From contig NZ_BAAAYO010000018.1 of assembly GCF_039536325.1 (NCBI RefSeq), forward strand, positions 124,001 to 188,000: DNA of 64,000 nt. The letters are read 5' to 3'. The notes under the pieces were generated by a model. The model saw only the letters and a program-made list of their open reading frames with translations. It was not told the DNA's origin and made no database searches. The stretch is from Paenibacillus_AB hodogayensis (GTDB taxonomy: Bacteria > Bacillota > Bacilli > Paenibacillales > NBRC-103111). Within the stretch, counting starts at the first letter, position 1, and every line of letters starts with the position of its first letter. Shown in pieces: positions 24,528 through 33,656 of this stretch. Both the position numbers and the translations under genes were made by a program.

Positions 24528-26816
24528 TTACTGCCTAACGGCGATAATCCGGTCGACATACAAATTTTGAATGGCCGTAGAATTCGGCGGAGCAAACCAA
24601 TAGTAACGGCCTGACTCATTGGGATTGTACTCGTAGACCCACGGCAATGCAAGGTAATGATATTCGCCATCCGCCAGCTGCCCGTAGTCGATCGACGCCC
24701 GTCCGCCGCCGGAGGCAGACGAGAAGCCGTAATTCATCGCAGCTACTCCGGATGAACCTGTGCCGGGATCGATGCGAACGCTGGCATACAGGTTCCATCT
24801 TCCTTCACGCGGCAGCTCGGTATCGGGCAATTGAATCGCCCATTGATTCGTGCTTCCTTTCACTTTGGCTGCGGCTTTGTCGGACGCTTTGGCATCGCTG
24901 ACGAGAGTCGTCCCTACAGGCTCATACAGCCGGAACGTATGGTCCTGGAAGTCCAGCCAATCGGAATAAGGCAGCGAGCTGACGAAAGCCGGTATCGTCG
25001 GCAAAGTCCGGCGAATATCGATCAGCTTGTACAGTGCGGCCATCGTCCCCTTGCTCTTGTAGTTGACCACATCCGCGGTGTACGTTTTGAATCGGGCGTA
25101 CCGGTTGTCGTAATCGGGGTCCCAGACTATATTTCGTCTCTGTGCCTCCATCATATAATCGACATACCGCATCAGGATCGTGTAATCCACCTCGATGCGC
25201 GTCCGCTGCACATGATTCAAGTAGACCGGGTCGCTAGTCGCGGCGGCAGCCTGCACAAACAAGCCGTCGATTTGACGCATCAAATCAAACGAAAGAAACG
25301 AGGATGTAATCGGTGTAGAAATCGTCAATTTGTCCTCACTTTGCGCAAACGCCTGATGGAGCAATTCTATATATTGGCTCACATACGGCGCTGCTTCTCC
25401 ATAGTACCCGTTCACAAACTCATCGATCAGCTCACGGTAATCCAGATTCGGGTTCCAAAGCAGCTTGGCGCCCACCCATGCGCGCAGGTCGGTCAGCCCG
25501 GTGCTGATCGGAGCGGTCGTCCCTACAATATGTTCGCCAAAGTATCCTTTGAACGCTGGAAAATCCGCCAAAAATTGAATCGTTTCCCCCATCGCGTATA
25601 CGCTCGGATACGGCATCAAATATCCACCGCCCGAGAAGTCGACGAGATAGTCCCAGAAAAGAAGATTATCGGATAGCTGCGCCCATCGTTCCGCGTTTTG
25701 CTTCGAAAAGCTGTTTTTGGGATCATTCAGCGCGCGGCCGTGATCTTTGTAGATCGGTGCAAGCGTCACGACGACGTTGTCCGGCAGCGTCATATTCGTG
25801 GGCGCTTCCTCGGTAAACATGTAGGCGAGCGTTCCGATGCGAGCATTCGGAATCGCCGCCTTGACTCGCGTTGCAATGTCGCCGACCATATCCATAATCG
25901 GTGCGGCCAGCGTACCCCCGTGCTGGGCGGCAAATGCCAGACTGTCCGGGTCGGGGGTCCAGGTCGTATCCTCCTGACTGAAACCGTAAGAGGCATCCTT
26001 CCCAGCATATACTTGCTGCGTCACGCGGCTGATCAAGTTGGCGGCCGCGATACTGCGAACGTTTTCATTCATCGCCAGCAGCTGATTGCCGAAGTGATAG
26101 CTCGTCTGCGGCACGATCTGCTTGAAATTATGGACGTCATACGGCCAATACGGGGACCAGCTGTTCAGCCATGGCTCCGACTGCGGAACCTGCGTATACC
26201 GGTCGCGGTATTTTCCGTTCAATAAGTTATGGGCGCGATACGCTTCATTATTGCCGTCGTTCACGTACATTTCGCGGTATTGGAAGCGCGGCACCTGCAC
26301 GTCGTAATGGACGCACACCTTCAGCTTGGGCAACGTCGGCACGAACGTATAGGTCGGCGAGTACCATTTGACCCCGACATACGTATCCAGAAAATAGTTC
26401 ACGCCGTACATCGTGCCCTGCGGATGACTCCCGGCGATGAAGAGATACCGCCCTGACTCTCCGATGACGAAACCGTCTTCCCCGAGCGAAGAACCGGCCA
26501 GCTCCGGCACAAGGCTCTCTGTCAGCGCGCTTCTGCCGACGACGATCACCGGTCCGTTCGGCGGAGTTATACCTTCGGTCAGTTGAAACGGCGCTCCGGT
26601 CACTTGCGTCAAGTAGGCGGTCAGCTCCTGCGCGGCATGCCTTACCATCTCACCGGCGTCGGAACGGACGAAGATGCCGTACTTGGCGCTCCCGTTGTTG
26701 GCGAGCATGATCTGCTTTCCCTTCCCTTCTGCAGAAGACGTTGTCGCAAACGCAGCCCCCTGCGTCGTAAAGATCAAGATCAAAGACAAAATGATAGCGA
26801 ATGATATGCGGCGCAT
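24528..26816 (-). CDS. Secreted DUF4838 protein with GH67-N-like domain
   Basis: A 762-residue secreted protein; the ATG at 26816 has CAGGAGGAG upstream, and residues 1-29 form a clear Sec signal peptide (FAIILSLILIFTTQGAAFA). Residues about 45-150 resemble the GH67-N/alpha-glucuronidase N-terminal fold (AAQELTAYLTQVTGAPF), and the central part matches DUF4838 (for example KVCVHYDVQVPRFQYREMY, YLMPYPSVYAMGETIQFLADF). The family sits in polysaccharide loci of Bacteroidetes and Paenibacillus, and a glycosidase role is suspected, but I know of no proven activity. A C-terminal beta-rich module follows residue 680. It is in one operon with an isomerase and an oxidoreductase. Confidence 0.82.
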   Translation of the reverse strand: MRRISFAIILSLILIFTTQGAAFATTSSAEGKGKQIMLANNGSAKYGIFVRSDAGEMVRHAAQELTAYLTQVTGAPFQLTEGITPPNGPVIVVGRSALTESLVPELAGSSLGEDGFVIGESGRYLFIAGSHPQGTMYGVNYFLDTYVGVKWYSPTYTFVPTLPKLKVCVHYDVQVPRFQYREMYVNDGNNEAYRAHNLLNGKYRDRYTQVPQSEPWLNSWSPYWPYDVHNFKQIVPQTSYHFGNQLLAMNENVRSIAAANLISRVTQQVYAGKDASYGFSQEDTTWTPDPDSLAFAAQHGGTLAAPIMDMVGDIATRVKAAIPNARIGTLAYMFTEEAPTNMTLPDNVVVTLAPIYKDHGRALNDPKNSFSKQNAERWAQLSDNLLFWDYLVDFSGGGYLMPYPSVYAMGETIQFLADFPAFKGYFGEHIVGTTAPISTGLTDLRAWVGAKLLWNPNLDYRELIDEFVNGYYGEAAPYVSQYIELLHQAFAQSEDKLTISTPITSSFLSFDLMRQIDGLFVQAAAATSDPVYLNHVQRTRIEVDYTILMRYVDYMMEAQRRNIVWDPDYDNRYARFKTYTADVVNYKSKGTMAALYKLIDIRRTLPTIPAFVSSLPYSDWLDFQDHTFRLYEPVGTTLVSDAKASDKAAAKVKGSTNQWAIQLPDTELPREGRWNLYASVRIDPGTGSSGVAAMNYGFSSASGGGRASIDYGQLADGEYHYLALPWVYEYNPNESGRYYWFAPPNSTAIQNLYVDRIIAVRQ

Positions 26817-27016
26817 TCCTACTCCTCCTGTGATTGTAGTAGTATGCCTCTCTCTTCTCCATCCGCGGAATAGTCCCGTCCCGGGAGCATCACCTCCATT
26901 CTGCATCGATGGTTTCGACGATTGTGCCGGGAAGCCGCCGCCAACGAGGATTGATTCGCTTCATGATGGTATGGAGGACGCCCATGACGACGGTACACCG
27001 TCGTCAGCGGCGCGCT

Positions 27017-27889
27017 CTACACTTCCCCCCATACTCGCTTGGCGTATTCAAACCCTTGCATCGTGGCGCTTTTGCATTCCTCGATTCCTTCGAACTCGAG
27101 GGATATGTACCCGTCGTAGCCTGCCTCCTTGACGACTCGCAGGATGTCTCGAATGGGGATGTCGCCTTGCCCCAAGATCGCCCCGCGCAGCCGGTTGCCG
27201 CCGGCCGTCGGGAACCAGCCCGGGCACGATGGGCCGGGACTTCTGTCGGGCGTGCGCACATAGAAGTCTTTCAGATGGACCATCGACGCCAGGCGGATGT
27301 TTCGCTGAACGGCGATTAGCGGCTGCTCGTCGACGCACAAGAAATTGCCGATATCGACCGTCGTGCGGTAATTGTCGCGGTCCACTTCATCGATCAACTG
27401 CTGGACGCGTTCGCTGCCCTGCATGTAGTAACCGTGGTTCTCGACGCTCGTCGTAATGCCGTATCCGGCCGCATAATCGGCAATGGCGCGGCACGCTTCG
27501 GCCAGCTTGGGCAGATCGCGCCGAAAGTTGCGGACGGAAATGTCGCCGATCGGCCGCGATGCGACGTCATGCCGCATCCGCTTCGCGCCTAGCCGTGCCG
27601 TCACATCGACATGCCGTTTCAGGCGCTCGATCATATGCTCGACTTCCTCCGCATCGGCCGTCACGAAATTGGCGGAGACGCAGTAGTTCGATACCTCGAT
27701 CCCCGCCCGGAGCGCCCGATCCCGAATCGCATCGGCAAACTCCGGCTGCTCCAGCAGGTCGAAGCCGATCGGAATGATCTCGACATGCGTCGCGCCCGCT
27801 TCCGCGATCCAGTCAATCGCCTCCAGAACGGTCATTTCGCTGGAGACGATCGCTCCTTTTAGACAGTACAGACTGATTCCCAGCTTCAT
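27017..27889 (-). CDS. Sugar phosphate isomerase/epimerase family protein (xylose isomerase-like TIM barrel)
   Basis: A 290-residue AP endonuclease 2/IolE-type TIM barrel (PF01261). Metal-ligand positions typical of the family are visible: EIIPIG near residue 38, SVENHGYY near 148, TVDIGN near 178, HLKDFY near 212 and SLEFEG near 263. Such enzymes isomerise or epimerise sugars, inosose or ketoses. The start overlaps the stop of the Gfo/Idh gene (ATGA at 27886-27889), a pairing typical of inositol- or sugar-oxidation pathways. Cytoplasmic. Confidence 0.88.
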   Translation of the reverse strand: MKLGISLYCLKGAIVSSEMTVLEAIDWIAEAGATHVEIIPIGFDLLEQPEFADAIRDRALRAGIEVSNYCVSANFVTADAEEVEHMIERLKRHVDVTARLGAKRMRHDVASRPIGDISVRNFRRDLPKLAEACRAIADYAAGYGITTSVENHGYYMQGSERVQQLIDEVDRDNYRTTVDIGNFLCVDEQPLIAVQRNIRLASMVHLKDFYVRTPDRSPGPSCPGWFPTAGGNRLRGAILGQGDIPIRDILRVVKEAGYDGYISLEFEGIEECKSATMQGFEYAKRVWGEV

Positions 27890-29112
27890 ACCATTTCCCT
27901 CTCCTTATGCATCTGTGCGGACGGTTTGTTTTTGGCGAAATTCGGGAACGAAACCGGAACGCCGTTCTGTATTGCGGATTGTGCCGACAACGGCATGACC
28001 GAGCTGACCGCCACCGCGTCGTATACGTCGAAGTCCGGCTGGCGCCGCTCCAGAATCGCGGTCGCGAACTCCTTCATCACAAAGTAATCGCCAAATCGGG
28101 CAGCCTGTACGGCGCGTTCCCGCTCGGTCTCGTTTTGCCACCACGGGTGCTCGTAGAGCGACTCATAGTCCGACAGCTTCGACCATGCGACGTTGCCTTC
28201 GTACGATTTGCCGGGTCCTCTGCCGTCCAGCCAGACGAGCGGTTCTTCGACGGTATCGCGCCCGGATACGAACGCACCTTTCGTCCCTTGCAGCTCGTAG
28301 GCCAAATAGTTGAACGGGCGCGGCGACGAGAAGTCGTTGCGCAAATAGATGACGGCGCCTTGCTTCGTGCGGATGAGCGACAGGCAGGAGTCGCCCTGCT
28401 GCCAGTAACCCATGCTCGCTCCGGGATGGTCCGAACCGAACAGCTCCCGGAAATAATCGCTTTGCGCCGCCGGCTTCGATACGATCGTGGTCATATAATC
28501 GAACGCATCGCCGCGATTGATGCCGAGCCATTGCGAGACCGGGCCCAGCGAATGGGTCGGGTAGTTGTTGCCGTTGAATTGGCGCATCATCTCCCCTCTC
28601 CATTTCAATTGGCCCTCGGGACCATGAGTAGCCGTTCGCACGTCATGGATATACCCGCACTCCGCATGAGTCAGCTCGCCAAACACGCCGCTCTCGGCCA
28701 TATGCCGCACCATCAAGTTTTTGCGAGTGTAGCAAAAGTTTTCCGCCAGCATGTACACTGCACCGGTCTGCTCCACCGTCTGGACAAGCTCCCAGCATTC
28801 GTCGACCGACTGAGCGGACGCAACTTCACAAAGGACATGTTTGCCGGCACGCATTGCCTGAACGGACTGGCTCGCATGAAGCTCCATCGGGGTGGCCAGC
28901 AGCACGGCGTCGATTCGGTCGTCCGCCAGCAGCCGCTCGAAACTCGTAAACGTAAGGATGTCGGGGTACTGCCGCTTCCATTTGGAGAAAACGTCTTCAT
29001 TCAGATCGCATATCGCGCTTACCTCGACTAGGTCGGACAAGAGGTCGCAAGACTTGTAGTAGGCAAATCCCCGATTCCCGCCGACAACAGCCAATCGGAC
29101 TCGTTTGGTCAT
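27886..29112 (-). CDS. Gfo/Idh/MocA-family oxidoreductase
   Basis: A 408-residue NAD(P)-dependent dehydrogenase. The Rossmann fold begins VRLAVVGGNRGFAYY (residues 5-19) and AVLLATPMELHASQ (near 70) is the EKP-region equivalent; CEVASAQSVDECW stands where most members have the EKP motif, so the catalytic Lys of the consensus is not at its usual place. It would oxidise or reduce a sugar or cyclitol together with the translationally coupled isomerase. It is the first gene of the minus-strand operon and divergent from the AraC regulator at 29298. Confidence 0.87.
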   Translation of the reverse strand: MTKRVRLAVVGGNRGFAYYKSCDLLSDLVEVSAICDLNEDVFSKWKRQYPDILTFTSFERLLADDRIDAVLLATPMELHASQSVQAMRAGKHVLCEVASAQSVDECWELVQTVEQTGAVYMLAENFCYTRKNLMVRHMAESGVFGELTHAECGYIHDVRTATHGPEGQLKWRGEMMRQFNGNNYPTHSLGPVSQWLGINRGDAFDYMTTIVSKPAAQSDYFRELFGSDHPGASMGYWQQGDSCLSLIRTKQGAVIYLRNDFSSPRPFNYLAYELQGTKGAFVSGRDTVEEPLVWLDGRGPGKSYEGNVAWSKLSDYESLYEHPWWQNETERERAVQAARFGDYFVMKEFATAILERRQPDFDVYDAVAVSSVMPLSAQSAIQNGVPVSFPNFAKNKPSAQMHKEREMV

Positions 29113-29297
29113 CGTCTAAGCTCCTTCAACTCGTTCGTTTCGGCGTACTCTTTTCATTATAGAAATTCGGGCAGGAAGCGGAATGGAAAACAATCAGGCG
29201 GTATCCGTAAAATACTCAGATTCCCGCCCTGACGGAGACGCCGGTATACGCAGCCGGAGCAAAGCAAGGTATAATCAAACAGAGAGGGGGATGATGG

Positions 29298-30134
29298 ATG
29301 CAGCATACGCAAGCCCAGCAGCAGAATTTTTCCAGTTATCTTGCCAATGTCCAAACCGCGATTCTGCGGTCTTCCTTTCGGATGCTCGGGGTGGAATGGA
29401 GTCATTCCAATCTGAAGCTCGAATACAACATGCTGTATTACATCGTATCCGGCAGATGCAAAATTTGGCTTGACGGTTCGCTCCTCGTGCCCACGGCCGG
29501 GCAACTCGTGCTTCTTCCCGCCGGTTCGGTCATTTCGGCTTCCTCCTATGACGGGGAAGTGTTCGGCAAATATTACTGCCATTTTACAACCTTCATCGGG
29601 GACAATCGCCTGTTCGACCTGCTCTCCATCTCGCCCATCATCGAAGTGGACGACCGCGTCCTCATCGAGGAGCATTTCCGGCTTTTGAACGAGACGTATA
29701 CCGGCTATGAAATGACTTCGATTCTGCGCGCCAAGACGACGCTGGCGCAGCTGTTGTGCTACGTCATCGACAACAGTCCTACGCGGATCATCAACGACGC
29801 CGGCCATCGGGACATTCAGAGCATTACACGGGTGCTGGACTATATGCGAGCGCGGCTGTCGGACAAGCTGTCCGTCGAAGATCTGGCGAAGTTCGCCCAT
29901 TTCCACCCGCGATACTTCATCTCGGTCTTCAAATCGATGACCGGCTTCTCGCCCATGCAATATATGGCCAAGCTGCGCTACGACCGCGCTTGCTCGCTGC
30001 TGCGCACGACCAATCTCAGCATGAACGAAATTGCCGACCGCGTCGGGATCTTGCCGGATTACTTCACGAAATTTTTCAAGCATCACAGCGGCGTGTCTCC
30101 GACCTCGTACCGCGAGCTTGACAAGCGGACGTAG
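29298..30134 (+). CDS. AraC-family transcriptional regulator
   Basis: A 278-residue regulator with N-terminal cupin-like half (LEYNMLYYIVSGRCKIWLDG near 42-61) and C-terminal HTH (LAKFAHFHPRYFISVFKS, IADRVGILPDYFTKFFKH). A GAGAGGGGG ribosome site precedes the ATG. It is divergent from the five-gene operon that starts with the Gfo/Idh oxidoreductase (about 185 bp between), which it probably activates. Confidence 0.88.
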   Translation: MQHTQAQQQNFSSYLANVQTAILRSSFRMLGVEWSHSNLKLEYNMLYYIVSGRCKIWLDGSLLVPTAGQLVLLPAGSVISASSYDGEVFGKYYCHFTTFIGDNRLFDLLSISPIIEVDDRVLIEEHFRLLNETYTGYEMTSILRAKTTLAQLLCYVIDNSPTRIINDAGHRDIQSITRVLDYMRARLSDKLSVEDLAKFAHFHPRYFISVFKSMTGFSPMQYMAKLRYDRACSLLRTTNLSMNEIADRVGILPDYFTKFFKHHSGVSPTSYRELDKRT

Positions 30135-30168
30135 CGCAAGCGCGAGTACGACTGTAAGCCCCCGATAC

Positions 30169-30220
30169 AAATAAAGAGCCTTTCCTTCCACCGGCCGTGG
30201 AATCGAAAGGCTCTTTATTT
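30169..30220. terminator. Strong bidirectional terminator
   Basis: A perfect 16-bp stem (30169-30184 with 30205-30220), A-rich on the left and T-rich on the right, between the convergent AraC and IclR genes. Confidence 0.88.
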
Positions 30221-30263
30221 GTTATTCGGTTTTAGAGGCGATCCGATTATTCCAATGGTCCAC

Positions 30264-31004
30264 TCAAGATGGCTTCCCCAATTTATTCGATATTTTTAGA
30301 GCCGCCAGCCGGGTGTTTTCAATCATCGCGTCTAATTTCGTTGGGGTAAACCGATAAATCGGGCCTACAACGGATAGACTGGCCACAACCCGCTGATACG
30401 TATCCAGGATCGGAGCCGATATGGCAAAGGCATCGGTGTCAAATTCCCCTTTGGTAAAGCTAAAGCCATCTTCCTTAATTTGCTGCAATTCCTGTACGAG
30501 ATGATCACTTATACGCTGATCGTCCATGGATTGGACAACCTGGTTGACAATACTCGCATTTTCATAAGCAAGAATAGTTTTCCCGGTCGCCCCTTGACAC
30601 AATGGAACGACCCTCCCGTTATCGATGGAAAAACGGATAAGTTGATGGCTTTTTACATTTTCAATACAGACTGCGTTCGTCCCGGACCGGATGAAGAGAA
30701 CCGACGTCTCATTCGTTTGTTCGGTAAGCTCCTCCATGATCGGTCTGGCAATAACCAGCAGCTGCTTGTCGATTTGGTTGCTCAGGCTCCGCGCCAAATC
30801 CAGGATTCGAAGTCCCAGCGTAATTTGGCCCTTTCCTTTCCGCTCGACAATCCCGTTCTGCTCCAGCGTCTGAATAAAACGATAAATACTGCTTTCCGGG
30901 ATCGATACTTTATCGGCAATCTCGCTTACGGTCAGCGTAGAATCCGCATCGGCCAAAACGAATAAAATATCCAGTGCTCTACCTAGTGCTTGCGTTCCGT
31001 TCAT
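30264..31004 (-). CDS. IclR-family transcriptional regulator
   Basis: A 246-residue regulator with an N-terminal winged helix (LTVSEIADKVSIPESSIYRFIQTL, residues 19-42) and a C-terminal IclR effector domain (TNETSVLFIRSGTNAVCIENV, FDTDAFAISAPI). It is the last gene of the minus-strand unit that begins with the amino-acid type binding protein at 34523, and most likely controls it. The ligand is unknown but should be the compound handled by the transporter and the DUF917 enzyme. Confidence 0.9.
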   Translation of the reverse strand: MNGTQALGRALDILFVLADADSTLTVSEIADKVSIPESSIYRFIQTLEQNGIVERKGKGQITLGLRILDLARSLSNQIDKQLLVIARPIMEELTEQTNETSVLFIRSGTNAVCIENVKSHQLIRFSIDNGRVVPLCQGATGKTILAYENASIVNQVVQSMDDQRISDHLVQELQQIKEDGFSFTKGEFDTDAFAISAPILDTYQRVVASLSVVGPIYRFTPTKLDAMIENTRLAALKISNKLGKPS

Positions 31005-31061
31005 TTACTCACCTCAGCAAAGCTTCTCCATGCAACAGCGCCATGAGTAAGTCCCTATCGC

Positions 31062-32156
31062 TTATTCTTGCGATTGAAACGCATATTCCACAAGAGATAC
31101 GCCCAAAGCTCGTTCAACCTCCGGATAAACGGACGGATCCTTGACGCCCGAGCTAAGCGGGATATACTCTTTTTTGACCCGAAGAACAGCCAGCTCCATT
31201 CCTTCTTGCACATCCCCCACGCTAACAGGCTCGCCGCTTTTTGTGGAAAGGGTCGTAATCACTTCCGGAAATGTGGATAAACGGGTTCCTTCCGAGTCAT
31301 CGACCGCCATATATTCGTTCATCACATGAAGCGTCAAAGGCAGCCCTTGCACATCCAAAACAATGGTGCCGATGTCCCAGCCGCCCGAATAGATGACGTC
31401 CTTCTTGATGACTTTACCGCTGCCGATAATCTCGCCTTTGGTGAAATCGCATATCGTTTGGATAATGGCTTCTGCTCCCTGTTCTTCCACTTCTATTATA
31501 GCCTTGCCTAACTCGATTGCAAGCGATACGCCGCCTACGGCCGCGTGCTTTTTGACGTAGCTTGCCGGCAAAGGCAAACGTGCCGCAGCAATGAAACCGC
31601 CGGCCATATCGGCTGCCGTGCGCAAAACACTCGACGTTTTCGCAGTGGTTCCTTTGACGACCAGTTCCAAATAAGAACCTGTCGCTCGTTTGCCGCCGAC
31701 GACGACCTGGATCGTTTCATGATCGATTCGTCCCGCCATTCCCATTGTACCGAACTTCCCTGTCGGATGAGCGCGAATATCGCCTGTCGCATCGACCACG
31801 ACAAGGTCAAGCGCCGCAGCCGGTAGCCAGCCGTTGATTGTGCTGGACATCCCGTTTTGCGGGGTCATGATCCCGACGACTTTCCCGTCGTAGTTATCCA
31901 TCAGCAGTTTTACCGCTTTAATATAATCCGTACCGATCATTTCCCAATCTCTTCCTGCGGGCGCGCCAATGGCAGTGGCTGTAATGATGATGGCATCGTC
32001 CGGCAGCTCGTCCACCTGGACGAGTTTGGGCCGTCCTACCGCTACCGCCGCTCCGCCAATTTCCAATCCGTGATCGACCCAGCCGCCTCCGCCGCAGGCG
32101 AACACCGAACCGCCTTTTACCGCTGCACGCACATCTTCTATCGTCAATTCACGCAT
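31062..32156 (-). CDS. DUF917 / S-methyl-thiohydantoin desulfurase-like protein
   Basis: A 364-residue protein of the DUF917 family (PF06032), recognisable by FACGGGGWVDHGLEIG near residue 20 and ITATAIGAPAGRDWE. Members occur beside hydantoinases, and one branch is known as S-methyl-thiohydantoin desulfurase. I chose the ATG at 32156 (AAGGGTGG 8 nt upstream) over the GTG at 32168. It lies between an amino-acid ABC transporter and an IclR regulator, which suggests breakdown of an imported nitrogen ring compound or amino-acid derivative. The reaction here is an inference. Confidence 0.82.
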   Translation of the reverse strand: MRELTIEDVRAAVKGGSVFACGGGGWVDHGLEIGGAAVAVGRPKLVQVDELPDDAIIITATAIGAPAGRDWEMIGTDYIKAVKLLMDNYDGKVVGIMTPQNGMSSTINGWLPAAALDLVVVDATGDIRAHPTGKFGTMGMAGRIDHETIQVVVGGKRATGSYLELVVKGTTAKTSSVLRTAADMAGGFIAAARLPLPASYVKKHAAVGGVSLAIELGKAIIEVEEQGAEAIIQTICDFTKGEIIGSGKVIKKDVIYSGGWDIGTIVLDVQGLPLTLHVMNEYMAVDDSEGTRLSTFPEVITTLSTKSGEPVSVGDVQEGMELAVLRVKKEYIPLSSGVKDPSVYPEVERALGVSLVEYAFQSQE

Positions 32157-32187
32157 AGTGATATCCACCCTTCTCGTCTCTGTTCCT

Positions 32188-32952
32188 TCATAGCTGTAAA
32201 CTGCTTAGAAATTGGTTAAACCTCTCCGAACCGTTTCCTTCAAATAATACATCCGGCGTCCCTTGGGCGGTGATTTCCCCGTTTTCCATAAACACGATTC
32301 GGTCCGATACTTGTCTGGCAAATCGCATCTCATGCGTAACAATAATCATGGTCATGCCTTCTTTGGCCAAATTCGTCATGATCTGCAGCACCTCGTTCAC
32401 CATTTCCGGGTCCAATGCGGAAGTCGGTTCGTCGAACAAGATCGCCGAAGGCTCCATAGCGAGCGCTCGGGCAATGGCCACTCTCTGCTGCTGGCCGCCA
32501 GATAACTCGATTGGCATCGAATGCGCCTTTTCAGACAGGCCAACGATTTCCAATAAATATCGGGCCTTTTCTACAGCCTCGGCCCTATTCTTTTTTTTGA
32601 CCGTCACAGGGCCTGCAATGATATTTTCCAGTACAGTTTTATGATTCCATAAATGAAAATGCTGGAAAACCATCCCTACCTTGCTGCGGAAATGACTTGT
32701 CCGATATTTTGATAGAAGCGTGAGCTGCCCTCCGCGATTCACGGAATAGGGCACTCTCTTCCCTTCAAGCAAAATTTCGCCCGACGTCGGCACTTCCAAC
32801 AAATTGATGCATCGCAGCAACGTGCTTTTCCCTGCGCCGCTTGGCCCAATAATCGAAATGACTTCACCCTTTGAAACTTTCAAATCCACATCTTTCAGTA
32901 CATGATGGTTGCCGTATGACTTGTTTATCTGTTTCAATTCAATGACGTTCAC
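32188..32952 (-). CDS. Polar amino-acid type ABC transporter, ATP-binding protein
   Basis: A 254-residue ATPase of the GlnQ/HisP class: Walker A GPSGAGKST, Q-loop FQHFHLWNH, signature LSGGQQQR, Walker B AILFDEPTSALD, switch His in VTHEM. The best start is the GTG at 32952, preceded by AGGCGGGG. It powers the permease at 32984-33640 and the binding protein at 33657-34523. Confidence 0.93.
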   Translation of the reverse strand: MNVIELKQINKSYGNHHVLKDVDLKVSKGEVISIIGPSGAGKSTLLRCINLLEVPTSGEILLEGKRVPYSVNRGGQLTLLSKYRTSHFRSKVGMVFQHFHLWNHKTVLENIIAGPVTVKKKNRAEAVEKARYLLEIVGLSEKAHSMPIELSGGQQQRVAIARALAMEPSAILFDEPTSALDPEMVNEVLQIMTNLAKEGMTMIIVTHEMRFARQVSDRIVFMENGEITAQGTPDVLFEGNGSERFNQFLSSLQL

Positions 32953-32983
32953 AGGTTCCCCGCCTCTCGCTCGCAAAGTTGCA

Positions 32984-33640
32984 TCATGTTAGCTTTTGCG
33001 TGATTTTCAGCTTCTTCTCTGACCATGCTTGAACCGCCATCATGGCGCTTGTCATAATCAGATACAATAGTGAAGCCGTACCCAGCGTTTCCAGAGGCAT
33101 ATAGGTGCTGCTGTAATGGGTTTGCGCCCGCAGCATTAAATCGGGTACCGTAATGACCGACAGTTGAGCCGAACCTTTCAGCAGGGCGATCGAATTGCTA
33201 ATATAGATAGGCAAGATGATTCTTGTCGTTTGGGGAATCCGAATTTGCCACATCATTTGCCAAGGATTCATCCCGACCGCTTCGGCCGCCTCGATTTGCC
33301 CTTTGGGAATGGCCAGCAGGCCGGAGCGAATGATTTCCGCTTTATAAGCGGCCGCGTTCAGCGACATCCCGAGCAAGCCCGCATAAAAAGCCGATAATTT
33401 TAGGCCAAAGGGCGCCGCATAATACACAAGAAACAAGATGACGAGCAGCGGCAGCCCACGGAATAACCAGGTGTAGAAAAACGCAATCGCTTTTAACGCT
33501 TTAACATGAGACAACCGCATTAAACTGAGCAAAAAGCCTGCCAGCGTTCCTAAAACAATCGATAAGATGGAAATTAGAAACGTGGTGCCCGCCCCATGCA
33601 AGAGGTCGGGGAAAATATTTTTAACGATTGTCCAGTCCAT
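32984..33640 (-). CDS. Polar amino-acid type ABC transporter, permease
   Basis: A 218-residue HisM/GlnP-type permease with about five membrane segments and the EAA loop EAAEAVGMNPWQMMWQIRIPQ split around residue 120. A single permease gene is present, so the transporter probably uses a homodimer. It lies 16 bp after the binding-protein gene. Confidence 0.93.
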   Translation of the reverse strand: MDWTIVKNIFPDLLHGAGTTFLISILSIVLGTLAGFLLSLMRLSHVKALKAIAFFYTWLFRGLPLLVILFLVYYAAPFGLKLSAFYAGLLGMSLNAAAYKAEIIRSGLLAIPKGQIEAAEAVGMNPWQMMWQIRIPQTTRIILPIYISNSIALLKGSAQLSVITVPDLMLRAQTHYSSTYMPLETLGTASLLYLIMTSAMMAVQAWSEKKLKITQKLT

Positions 33641-33656
33641 GGGCCGTCATCCTCTA

